Below, piece after piece: positions 33,439-40,399 of a DNA stretch of 64,000 nucleotides. Each line of letters begins with the position of its first letter. The first letter of the stretch is position 1. Below the pieces are notes generated by a model, which made no database searches, was not told where the DNA came from, and worked only from the letters and a program-made list of their open reading frames with translations. The stretch lies in the IMG/VR virus record IMGVR_UViG_3300025405_000011, positions 1 through 64,000 of that record; one strand, written 5' to 3'. Source of the DNA: a virus. Made by a program: the position numbers and the translations under genes.

Positions 33439-35183
33439 TAGATATTAGGCCTTTGAGCAGTTGCTATAAAACCCTTCTCCAATTCTACATCAAAGGGAGC
33501 CCAAGTAGGAAAGTTCCATTCTCTACTCTCATAGATTCTTTTGGCTGGTCTATCTGGGTTATAGAGACCGGCTTCTACAAACTGTCTAGCAAACTCAAAA
33601 CAGTCACGAATTTGTTCTGGATCAGTAGTATTGGGGAAACATCTAAACTCTACAGTACCATGAGCAAATACACTACGAACATTAATACCTGCACGGTGTA
33701 CCCCAATATGATACTGTCTCTTACCAAGTCGTTCATTAAAGTGAAAGTGACCATCATAAAACTCTTGAGGAGTAGTAGCATCTAGAATAGCTTGCCAACG
33801 AGTGGGAGGAACTCCTTGCTTGGTCCAAAGATTTTTTTGTCTATTGAACTTCATAGCCAATGCATAATCTTGCTTGTTAGGATATTCTCCTTCTCTAGGA
33901 CGTTCACGAGGCAGCATATCAGTGAATACAAAATCTTGGTTTTTAATTGTATAGTCAAATAGACTCTTGAGTGCTTCGACATCATCTACTAGTCCTGGAA
34001 CTCCAATGTGTAGTTGTAAACTACCACGGTATAGTGCTTTGGGGTCTAGTAGGTCTCTTAGAGTAGAGGCAATCTCTACTTGTCTCTCGATAGAATCTGT
34101 TGGTAGAGTATTGATCTCTCCTCCATAAAAGTTTCTCTGGAGAGTGGGATCATTGGCTCTACCATCTGAGTTAACAATGGTCCATTCCTTGGGACTCCAT
34201 CGTCCACAGTCCTCTGGCAGTTTAATTCGAGCGTCACAGTCACTCCACTCTAGTTCAGCACCATAAGTAAAAGTTCCCAAACGCTTTTTCCTTTTCTCTA
34301 TAATCTTTTTTCTTGCTGCTGCAGCATTAGGGTCTGGGTACTCCATATACTTATGCTTGGTCGCTAGAAATCCCTTTTCTAGTTCCGGAAGGAACTCTTG
34401 CCATTGAGGGAAGTTCCAAGTTTTACTCTCATAAATTTCTCTAGCAGTTCTACTAGGATTATACAGAGCAGCTTCCATATATTGCTTGGCAAACTCTAGT
34501 GCATCTCTTACTTGCTCAGGATCTGTTGTTCCGGCAAAGACACGAAATTCTGTAGTCCCGTGCTTAAAGATTGCTCTAATGTTAATTCCAGCTCGAACAA
34601 TTCCGATGTGATAGAGTCTACGTCCGAGCTTTTCATTATACTGGAAGTGGTAATCATAAAATTCTTTACAGGTTGTTGAATTGAGAATATCTTGTGCACG
34701 ATTTAATGGTACTCCTTGTTTGGCCCAATAGTTTTGTTGACGATAGAAGTTTTTTGCTAGTTTAAGATCTCCCTTGTCTGGAAACTTTTCTTCCGTAGGC
34801 TCAGTGTAAGGAAGCATATCAAAGTATACAAAGTTTTGATTGTCTTGAGTATATTGGAACAGTTGCTTTAGTGCATCTAGGTCCTCTTTTAGACCTTCTA
34901 CTCCTACATGTACGTGTAGATTAGCCCGGTAAAAGGATAGAGGACTTAAAAGATCTCTGAGTTCAGTTACGATGGCAACTTGTTCTTCTATAGAGTCAGT
35001 TGGTTTAGTATTAATCTCTCCACCAAGATGAGTCTTTTTCATAGTGGGGTCATTGGCTTGACCATCACTGTTAACTAGAGTGGCATCATCTTTGTTCCAA
35101 GTGGCAGTAGGGGGTAGTTCTATTCTACGGTCTACATCACTCCATTCGAGCTCTAACCCATAAGTAAACTTACCCAATGTCAT
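33438..35183 (-). CDS. Tandem-duplicated amidoligase
   Basis: About 581 residues made of two amidoligase domains (roughly 1-285 and 300-581) that share a near-repeated order of motifs: FTYGLELEWSD / FTYGAELEWSD, NSDGQANDPT / NSDGRANDPT, GGEIN-x-x-PTDSIE, LHVHVGV / LQLHIGV, GINIRAIFKHGTTEFR / GINVRSVFAHGTVEFR and DPEQVRD / DPEQIRD. Catalytic-type residues look intact in both halves. Start chosen at MTLGKF (35183), 14 bases into the panD end. Together with the next gene the phage makes three such domains. Confidence 0.75.
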   Translation of the reverse strand: MTLGKFTYGLELEWSDVDRRIELPPTATWNKDDATLVNSDGQANDPTMKKTHLGGEINTKPTDSIEEQVAIVTELRDLLSPLSFYRANLHVHVGVEGLKEDLDALKQLFQYTQDNQNFVYFDMLPYTEPTEEKFPDKGDLKLAKNFYRQQNYWAKQGVPLNRAQDILNSTTCKEFYDYHFQYNEKLGRRLYHIGIVRAGINIRAIFKHGTTEFRVFAGTTDPEQVRDALEFAKQYMEAALYNPSRTAREIYESKTWNFPQWQEFLPELEKGFLATKHKYMEYPDPNAAAARKKIIEKRKKRLGTFTYGAELEWSDCDARIKLPEDCGRWSPKEWTIVNSDGRANDPTLQRNFYGGEINTLPTDSIERQVEIASTLRDLLDPKALYRGSLQLHIGVPGLVDDVEALKSLFDYTIKNQDFVFTDMLPRERPREGEYPNKQDYALAMKFNRQKNLWTKQGVPPTRWQAILDATTPQEFYDGHFHFNERLGKRQYHIGVHRAGINVRSVFAHGTVEFRCFPNTTDPEQIRDCFEFARQFVEAGLYNPDRPAKRIYESREWNFPTWAPFDVELEKGFIATAQRPNI

Positions 35184-35520
35184 AAGTAAAGGCCTTAATC
35201 TTTTCATTGTTCTGATCTATTTCCATTACTTTGGCTGGTTCATACTCTGTACTAGTTTTACGAGTAAATAGAATACACTTGTCTCCAATTTCTCCTAAAC
35301 GAGCACCTCCACCGTTTAAGTGGAACTCTCTATCTGGACCATAGAGTACATAAGTTTCCCACCGAAGACCGTTGTTAGCATTTACACAATAGATCCACTC
35401 ATATTCTTCAATACCAAGTTCCAGGCAGTAGTTTTCTGGAATAGTAACAGAACCATGGTAGTCCAAACTCTTATGAGTTACTCTAATTCCATGTAGCTTG
35501 GCTCCTACATATTGTCTCAT
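35170..35520 (-). CDS. panD: Aspartate 1-decarboxylase (PanD)
   Basis: A 116-residue pyruvoyl-dependent enzyme converting L-aspartate to beta-alanine. It aligns in order with PanD: AKLHGIRVT (K8, H10), YHGSVTI with the self-cleavage pair G23-S24, NANNGLRWETYV (R53, Y57), and LNGGGARL replacing the usual LNGAAARL. Length matches bacterial PanD with a short C-terminal extension. It is the first gene after a strong promoter and leads the amidoligase-methyltransferase-dpdA-exonuclease-luxE-luxC-aminotransferase operon, which points to beta-alanine use in modification rather than in pantothenate synthesis. Confidence 0.85.
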   Translation of the reverse strand: MRQYVGAKLHGIRVTHKSLDYHGSVTIPENYCLELGIEEYEWIYCVNANNGLRWETYVLYGPDREFHLNGGGARLGEIGDKCILFTRKTSTEYEPAKVMEIDQNNEKIKAFTYDIG

Positions 35521-35573
35521 TGTGTCTCCTATTGTTGCTGTGATTGTATAGCTTGGTTTTGTGGTTTAGTTAC

Positions 35574-35602
35574 ATTATAAACCATTAATTATCAGGATAC
35601 AA
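35574..35602 (-). promoter_or_regulatory. Promoter, TTGTAT-N17-TATAAT (modification operon)
   Basis: -35 TTGTAT at 35597-35602 and -10 TATAAT at 35574-35579 on the minus strand, 17 bases apart, in the 71-base gap between uvsE and panD. The leader to the panD ATG is about 48 bases and ends with AGGAG. It would drive the operon from panD down to about 25729. Confidence 0.7.
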
Positions 35603-36614
35603 CTAAAAGTCTTTCTTTTACAAAACGCTCTTGAGAAAGATTCTTGGCCTTACTTTCAAGTTGGATATCAAAGTCATCATGGAAACGCCAAGCCCATTGA
35701 TTACTGGCTTGGTTCCAATAGTAGTCACTATGAGCTCTTAGCTTGGGTTTATTAAAACCTTGCTTGATTAGTTCTACAAAATCAGGAGCTACATAAGGGT
35801 CATGACCTATTAGTACATCTTCACGAGGAAGGCTATAGTGAATAACAGGACGCTTGCCTTTCCAAGAGTCTACAATTCTCAATACTCTAGAGTCATCAGG
35901 CTCAATATACTCACCAGTCTTGACCCAGTGGTGATGGATATCTAGTACTAGGGGGACATGGTGCTCTAGCTTAAGACTCTCTTCAATACCCCAGTTCATT
36001 TCACTATTCTCAATAGTTATATTTTCACGAGCAGTTCTAGAAAGATAAGGTAGTGCCTCTATAATACCTCGAGCACCCATCTGACCGGCAATATGTACAT
36101 TAATCTTGACATCTAGAGGGTCAGTATAGCCCATCCAATAGACCATATCAGCATGGTATTCCATCTCGTCTATACTACGCTGAACTACATCAGGGCGGTG
36201 ACTAGCCAATACCGTAAACTCTCCAGGGTGAAAACTCAAACGTATATCATGCTCTCTAGCAAAGTCACCAATACGTCCAAAACCATCTTCAATCTTGGGA
36301 AGGATACCAGGTCTACGATATACTTCTCGCCAATAAGGTAGACTATACAGAGGCAATAGATCACTACCCAGACGAACCATATGATAGATATCGTCACGAG
36401 CAGCAACACGCTCTAGTAAAAGCTCTACACTACGAAGGTTATGCTCTAGGACCTCAATCAATTTCATATCGGCAGTATGGCCCAGATTATTATTCATCCA
36501 GGTCAAAGTAAGACTTCTAGTGCTTAATGCCCTAGCATCATCTTTGGGGCCAATACCGTTAATCTGACCATCATGGTCAATCCACTTACAACAAAAACCT
36601 ACTCGTTTTTTCAC
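35592..36614 (-). CDS. uvsE: UV damage endonuclease (UvsE/UvdE)
   Basis: A 340-residue TIM-barrel endonuclease that nicks DNA 5' of UV photoproducts. Metal-ligand motifs: RLSFHPGEFTVLAS, VKINVHIAG, ITIENSEMNWG, LVLDIHHHW and HYSLPRED. The start is GTG, directly after the upstream stop. It is the last gene of the operon that begins at 38614. A phage-borne UvsE suits a host in sunlit water, or one whose repair is shut off during infection. Confidence 0.88.
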   Translation of the reverse strand: MKKRVGFCCKWIDHDGQINGIGPKDDARALSTRSLTLTWMNNNLGHTADMKLIEVLEHNLRSVELLLERVAARDDIYHMVRLGSDLLPLYSLPYWREVYRRPGILPKIEDGFGRIGDFAREHDIRLSFHPGEFTVLASHRPDVVQRSIDEMEYHADMVYWMGYTDPLDVKINVHIAGQMGARGIIEALPYLSRTARENITIENSEMNWGIEESLKLEHHVPLVLDIHHHWVKTGEYIEPDDSRVLRIVDSWKGKRPVIHYSLPREDVLIGHDPYVAPDFVELIKQGFNKPKLRAHSDYYWNQASNQWAWRFHDDFDIQLESKAKNLSQERFVKERLLVVS

Positions 36615-37019
36615 TTACTTATCTTTCTTGGCTTCTTCTCGTTCTGATAGGCCATCTCTTACAGTATAGTAACCTCTTCTGGTCTTAACAAAGTAAAAGG
36701 GATTTTCTTTTATAGTCTTAATGGCGGTATCGTAACTTACTCCAAGTTTACGACCTAGATCAGAAGTACCATACTCTTGCTCTAAGTGAGCCAAAACCCA
36801 CTCACGAAGTTTAAGTGTCTTGTCTTCCTTGGTCTTCTTTACTAGTTGTGGAGTCTGTCCGGTTAGTTCTTCTATTAGACTCTTACTGACCATATGAGTA
36901 ACCAAACTCTCTATGACATTCCAACCGTTACGAGTGGCTTTTTCAATTATCCACTGTGCTCTTAAAACTTCTGACTTATCAAAAGTCTCTTGATAGTCTA
37001 CTTTTTCTTGACTTTCCAA
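36615..37019 (-). CDS. Hypothetical protein with C-terminal HTH-like segment
   Basis: A 134-residue basic protein. Residues about 84-105 (DLGRKLGVSYDTAIKTIKENP) read as a helix-turn-helix with a following wing containing TRRGYYTV. The start is TTG, inside the preceding gene, after AAGGAAG. It may be a regulator or DNA-binding accessory factor. Confidence 0.55.
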   Translation of the reverse strand: MESQEKVDYQETFDKSEVLRAQWIIEKATRNGWNVIESLVTHMVSKSLIEELTGQTPQLVKKTKEDKTLKLREWVLAHLEQEYGTSDLGRKLGVSYDTAIKTIKENPFYFVKTRRGYYTVRDGLSEREEAKKDK

Positions 37020-37615
37020 CTCTCTACTTCCTTCCTAAAGTAGTCCTCTAGATCTTCCAAACTAGTGGGTATAGTTTTAATTTTAGTAGATCTCTTGTAC
37101 ATATTCAAGCTCATTTTGATTAGTTCGTCGATATCTACCTGGTACTCTTTGTCAGTAGGCCGGGTTCCATCACCGTCTACAGGCCTTTGATCTGCTGGAA
37201 TATAGTAGATTCGGTCCCAGTAATTGTGATACTCCCAGTCCATTTCCATCTGACACACTCTAAGAGTAAAGCCAGTGTCACGGTCCATCATTTGCTTTTT
37301 GGCCTTGTGTAGTTGATAGGCAGTCTCGTCCATGGCCCATCGTTCACTAATAACAAAGTCAGCGGACATAGAACCTTTGGCCATCATCATTCTACGACGT
37401 TCATAGATGCAGGCTAGTTGGAAGGAGTTTCCTTCTGGGGAAAGTATTGGTCCAGAATTTGTTGGGCTACCACTGCCCCAAGACAATACATTACGAGTGA
37501 CACTTCCAAGAGGAGCAATAGTGACTGCTTCCATTTCTTCATTGATAACCTTTCTTAGAATTCTAGCTGCCGTAGTCTTGCCGGTTCCATGACTACCAGT
37601 AAATGCTATTCTCAT
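36998..37615 (-). CDS. P-loop nucleotide/nucleoside kinase-like protein
   Basis: A 205-residue P-loop protein with Walker A GSHGTGKTT at 7-15, a FVISERWAMDE segment (likely Walker B / base-contact region) and a lid-like arginine stretch. It looks like the AAA_28/NadR-like or deoxynucleotide kinase group. It might phosphorylate a (modified) deoxynucleotide or nicotinamide riboside; substrate cannot be told. Confidence 0.65.
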   Translation of the reverse strand: MRIAFTGSHGTGKTTAARILRKVINEEMEAVTIAPLGSVTRNVLSWGSGSPTNSGPILSPEGNSFQLACIYERRRMMMAKGSMSADFVISERWAMDETAYQLHKAKKQMMDRDTGFTLRVCQMEMDWEYHNYWDRIYYIPADQRPVDGDGTRPTDKEYQVDIDELIKMSLNMYKRSTKIKTIPTSLEDLEDYFRKEVESWKVKKK

Positions 37616-37956
37616 CCTTTTCGATATCTCTTTCTATGTTTTTTAATGGGTTCCTTAAAGGCATCCACTCTTAATACTATAAGTCTCAACTGTCTATCGG
37701 TCATCTTGCTCTGTCTTCTTAGACCATGAGCTATTCTAACGATATCGTTTAAACTATATCTTCTGTCTCCACCAGAGGTTCTCCTAATTGTCAAAGGATT
37801 ACCCTCACGGTCAATAAATTGACCTAAATTCTCTTTACGTCTAAATGCTTGAGGCTGTAAATCAAAGAAAGCAGCAGCCATTCCAAGAGTGAACACTGGG
37901 TCATCATCCCGACGAGCCAGTCCCTGTCTCTTGACGTCATTTGGCTGATCGGACAT
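37612..37956 (-). CDS. MerR-like DNA-binding protein
   Basis: A 114-residue protein with a winged-helix of the MerR/HspR type: FTLGMAAAFFDLQPQAFRRKE as the helix-turn-helix, a wing with RRTSGGDRRYSLNDI, then a helix. HspR-like regulators are typical of Actinobacteria. It overlaps the gene upstream by 20 bases and probably regulates phage genes or a host stress operon. Confidence 0.68.
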   Translation of the reverse strand: MSDQPNDVKRQGLARRDDDPVFTLGMAAAFFDLQPQAFRRKENLGQFIDREGNPLTIRRTSGGDRRYSLNDIVRIAHGLRRQSKMTDRQLRLIVLRVDAFKEPIKKHRKRYRKG

Positions 37957-38614
37957 AGAAGGCCGTCCGGTTCTTGCCGGGGATTGCTGCCTTTACAATC
38001 TGCTCCATACCAATATTACCGACTTTGAGCTGTCGTTCCAACTCTTTTTCATTGAGTTCGTATTCTAGGGTATAGGTTGTCTCGGTTTTACCTCCCGGAT
38101 ACTTGATGGTCCTATTGGTACCGATCTCGTTGGTAATACTGGCAAACTGATCTGGTTCTAGAACAGTTTTGAGCAAGTCTATGTCTAGGTTTAGTTTACC
38201 ACCGGACACTTCTTTGCTGAGCTTGACCTTGTTCTCTACACTGTACAGTGAACCACTCTCGGTCAAACTGTCTCGTCCATCATACTCGATGGCAAGATTG
38301 ATAACTTCGGTGGCATAGCTCTTTAGAGCGTCTGCACGACCGGTAATGATATCTTGGGCAGCACGAACTGTCAATAGTTCAGTGGCCAAGACATCGATCT
38401 CGTCATTGTCTAGTCTATGTGGATTCGAGATGTCGGTCATTCCCAACACTTCGAATAGTGCACCGAAAGTTTCATCGGCACCGGCAGCAATTACATCTTG
38501 TGCACTCTCGCGACGAACTTCAGCTCGACTTCTTGACCGTGCTGACTCCCCAAATGCAGGTGGTTCGGTCACCTCGCGTAAATAGGTAGTTTCCGGTGTT
38601 AACTTGTTTTCCAT
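37937..38614 (-). CDS. Hypothetical protein, first gene of uvsE operon
   Basis: A 225-residue helical protein with an acidic, Ala/Glu-rich middle and a beta-like KYPGGKTETTYTLEYEL segment. It has a GGAGG ribosome site and a promoter 36 bases upstream. Its GC content is higher than average (close to half by eye). No family recognised. Confidence 0.6.
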   Translation of the reverse strand: MENKLTPETTYLREVTEPPAFGESARSRSRAEVRRESAQDVIAAGADETFGALFEVLGMTDISNPHRLDNDEIDVLATELLTVRAAQDIITGRADALKSYATEVINLAIEYDGRDSLTESGSLYSVENKVKLSKEVSGGKLNLDIDLLKTVLEPDQFASITNEIGTNRTIKYPGGKTETTYTLEYELNEKELERQLKVGNIGMEQIVKAAIPGKNRTAFYVRSAK

Positions 38615-38649
38615 ACTTGGAGGCCTCCTCTTGGCTCTTACTATATACT

Positions 38650-38678
38650 ATGATAGTGGGATTCGAGTTCATAATCAA
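38650..38678 (-). promoter_or_regulatory. Promoter, TTGATT-N17-TATCAT
   Basis: -35 TTGATT at 38673-38678 and -10 TATCAT at 38650-38655 on the minus strand with 17-base spacing. It lies in the 65-base gap after the proteasome-like gene and would drive the operon from 38614 to uvsE. Confidence 0.6.
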
Positions 38679-38679
38679 C

Positions 38680-39252
38680 TTATCCCAGTCGGACTTCTAG
38701 TCCTCGAGTAGTGACATACCATATGTTACCGCCCACTCCGGCAGCGGTCCGGGTAGACACACGAGCGGCCCGGATGACATCGTTCTTGGTCCACGGACCG
38801 TCCTCGCCCAGGCTTCCGAATGCCTCCGATAGTCCCGAGCCCATGGCCCATCGACCGCTGGTCGGTATAAGTACACTAAAGTCCTCGTCGATGGCTACAA
38901 GGTTATTGCCCCAGGCCATAATGAGTCCGGCACCAAAGGTCTCTACACTCTTGCTTACGCTCAGGCTACCGTGATCGTTAAGAGCCTCGCGTATGGCCGG
39001 AACAACCTCGCGGATTACAAATCTCTCGATGTCGTTCTGATGATAGTCTCGAAACTCGGGCCAGTCGGTCCAGTGTTGTATGACCTGAGCTGCACGCACA
39101 TCGCCGCAAGAGGCAAATGCAAACTTACGCTCGCGTTCGACCCATAGTTTGCCACTGCCCTCGTGACTCTTGGTATAGTCCCACGAGATCTCGCTGTCGG
39201 CGGCTATAACTACACCGTCCAGTCTGGTTACTGCAGCGGCAAGGACGGTCAC
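38680..39252 (-). CDS. Proteasome beta / HslV-like N-terminal nucleophile peptidase
   Basis: A 190-residue protein of the Ntn-hydrolase proteasome/HslV type. After removal of the initiator Met the chain begins with T2 (the nucleophile), then VLAAAVTRLDGVVIAADSE, with an aspartate at 19 and a lysine at 36-43 in the expected places, FAFASCGD (strand and oxyanion turn), and MGSG near 137. The start is GTG behind GGAG. GC is about 60 percent, far above its neighbours, and no CTAG site occurs in it, so it is probably a recent acquisition, plausibly from a high-GC actinobacterium. No ATPase partner is seen. Confidence 0.72.
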   Translation of the reverse strand: MTVLAAAVTRLDGVVIAADSEISWDYTKSHEGSGKLWVERERKFAFASCGDVRAAQVIQHWTDWPEFRDYHQNDIERFVIREVVPAIREALNDHGSLSVSKSVETFGAGLIMAWGNNLVAIDEDFSVLIPTSGRWAMGSGLSEAFGSLGEDGPWTKNDVIRAARVSTRTAAGVGGNIWYVTTRGLEVRLG

Positions 39253-39271
39253 GTTCGCTCCACACGGTACA

Positions 39272-39613
39272 CTAGTAGTAGTCCTCTTCGGCTGACACTA
39301 CGGGTTCTGCATCGGGGTCCACGTCGACATCTGCCGCTGTGTCTGCATCGGGCGCCGTGCCTTCGGCACTATTGGACTCGAGCTCGGCGGCCCCTTCTGC
39401 TGTACCCAGTAGTTCACTTACAACACTTCTAAATTGGGGCCCCACTACAGAGTCCCACATTTCTGCGAACATAATCTGATGCTTACCTTCGGCTACTTCA
39501 CTCTCCCATAGGCTTAGTTCTGCTCCTACTTCAGGTTTAATCCAGTCCCATTCACCTTTGGCATTCTTTACTTGGAGAGTGGCTCCAATCGATACTGATA
39601 GTTTAAGTTCCAT
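39272..39613 (-). CDS. Hypothetical protein with acidic, high-GC C-terminus
   Basis: A 113-residue protein. The first 65 residues are encoded by ordinary AT-rich phage sequence; from about codon 60 the DNA turns GC-rich and encodes an acidic, disordered tail (ADTAADVDVDPDAEP, ending EEDYY). The break suggests a fused or replaced C-terminus at the edge of the high-GC island. It is not Pup: the GGQ/GGE end is absent. Function unknown. Confidence 0.6.
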   Translation of the reverse strand: MELKLSVSIGATLQVKNAKGEWDWIKPEVGAELSLWESEVAEGKHQIMFAEMWDSVVGPQFRSVVSELLGTAEGAAELESNSAEGTAPDADTAADVDVDPDAEPVVSAEEDYY

Positions 39614-40020
39614 TATTGACCCTGAGAATACTTTTCAGCATCTGGGGAAAGCATCCAGTTAATGGTACCGAGTAATAGTTCAAAGTTCTTCTTTTCTTCG
39701 AATGTTACTCCTTGTACGTTTCCATCCGTAATATTGGCCAAGAGTAGAATTAGAGCGTGCTGCATCTCTTCTGCACCCTTTTGACGAAATACATATTCTG
39801 ATACATCTTCTGTCCTAAGTTCAGCAATGCCTTCTAGTTCATTGACTACTTCTGGTTCATTGGTTCCTTCTACCATTTTCTTTAACTCCTTTTGTGTCTT
39901 ACGAATTCCATTAAAAATATAGTTGGTTAAAACTATACCTGCTGTGTCTATAACTAGACTTCTACCCGAATGCTTTAAGGTAGACTTCATTGCTCCACTA
40001 CCCCATGTATTACTAGACAT
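39613..40020 (-). CDS. Hypothetical protein
   Basis: A 135-residue helical protein (KTQKELKKMVEG, EEKKNFELLLG) led by its own promoter at 40048-40076. It is coupled to the next gene by TAATG. No family recognised. Confidence 0.6.
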   Translation of the reverse strand: MSSNTWGSGAMKSTLKHSGRSLVIDTAGIVLTNYIFNGIRKTQKELKKMVEGTNEPEVVNELEGIAELRTEDVSEYVFRQKGAEEMQHALILLLANITDGNVQGVTFEEKKNFELLLGTINWMLSPDAEKYSQGQ

Positions 40021-40047
40021 ACTTACTCTTTCTCTATACTAATTCGT

Positions 40048-40076
40048 AGTATAATAATTCTTCTTGTAAAAAACAA
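40048..40076 (-). promoter_or_regulatory. Promoter, TTGTTT-N17-TATACT
   Basis: -35 TTGTTT at 40071-40076 and -10 TATACT at 40048-40053 on the minus strand, 17 bases apart, with the extended TCTTGTTT also seen at dnaE and at 46428. The -35 box sits in a small inverted repeat (CTTGT/ACAAG), which may be an operator. Confidence 0.68.
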
Positions 40077-40084
40077 GATAAAAG

Positions 40085-40156
40085 TACCTCCACTCGGAAT
40101 CGAACCGAGATCAATGGGTTAGAACTCCAGTGCACTATCCGTTGTGCTATAGAGGC
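40085..40156 (-). tRNA. tRNA-Arg (UCU), weak anticodon stem
   Basis: Cloverleaf on the minus strand: acceptor GCCTCTA, D arm GCAC/GTGC, loop GTTCTAA with anticodon TCT (40121-40123), T arm CTCGG/CCGAG, discriminator A, no encoded CCA. Only three of five anticodon-stem pairs form (C27-U43 and A31-C39 mismatch), so it may be decaying or depend on modification. It would read AGA codons. Confidence 0.8.
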
Positions 40157-40399
40157 TCAATTGCTATTATATAGACTAGTATCTATTCCATAGGCATTCA
40201 AGATATTTACACATTGAAGATAGATTCCACTATTCATAGCTCCCACTCCAGGGTTTGCTGCTTTTACTACTCCTTTAATCCAGAGTTCTGTACCTTCCTC
40301 TTGGAAGTTTACAAAAGCATTGATATTGGTAGGACTAGCTGGAATATTGGCCATAGACATTAGTGTTAGTGCAGCCCATTGTATAGTACCTTTAGCCAT
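40157..40399 (-). CDS. Hypothetical protein
   Basis: An 80-residue, Ala/Asn-rich, moderately hydrophobic protein ending one base from the tRNA-Arg gene and coupled to the sulfotransferase gene (TAATG). It may be a small structural or decoration protein; no family is recognised. Confidence 0.5.
   Translation of the reverse strand: MAKGTIQWAALTLMSMANIPASPTNINAFVNFQEEGTELWIKGVVKAANPGVGAMNSGIYLQCVNILNAYGIDTSLYNSN

Noticed and set aside
39272-39613. Pup (prokaryotic ubiquitin-like protein) next to the proteasome-like gene
   Set aside because: The acidic tail is suggestive but the required GGQ or GGE C-terminus is missing and the N-terminal half is a folded-looking domain.
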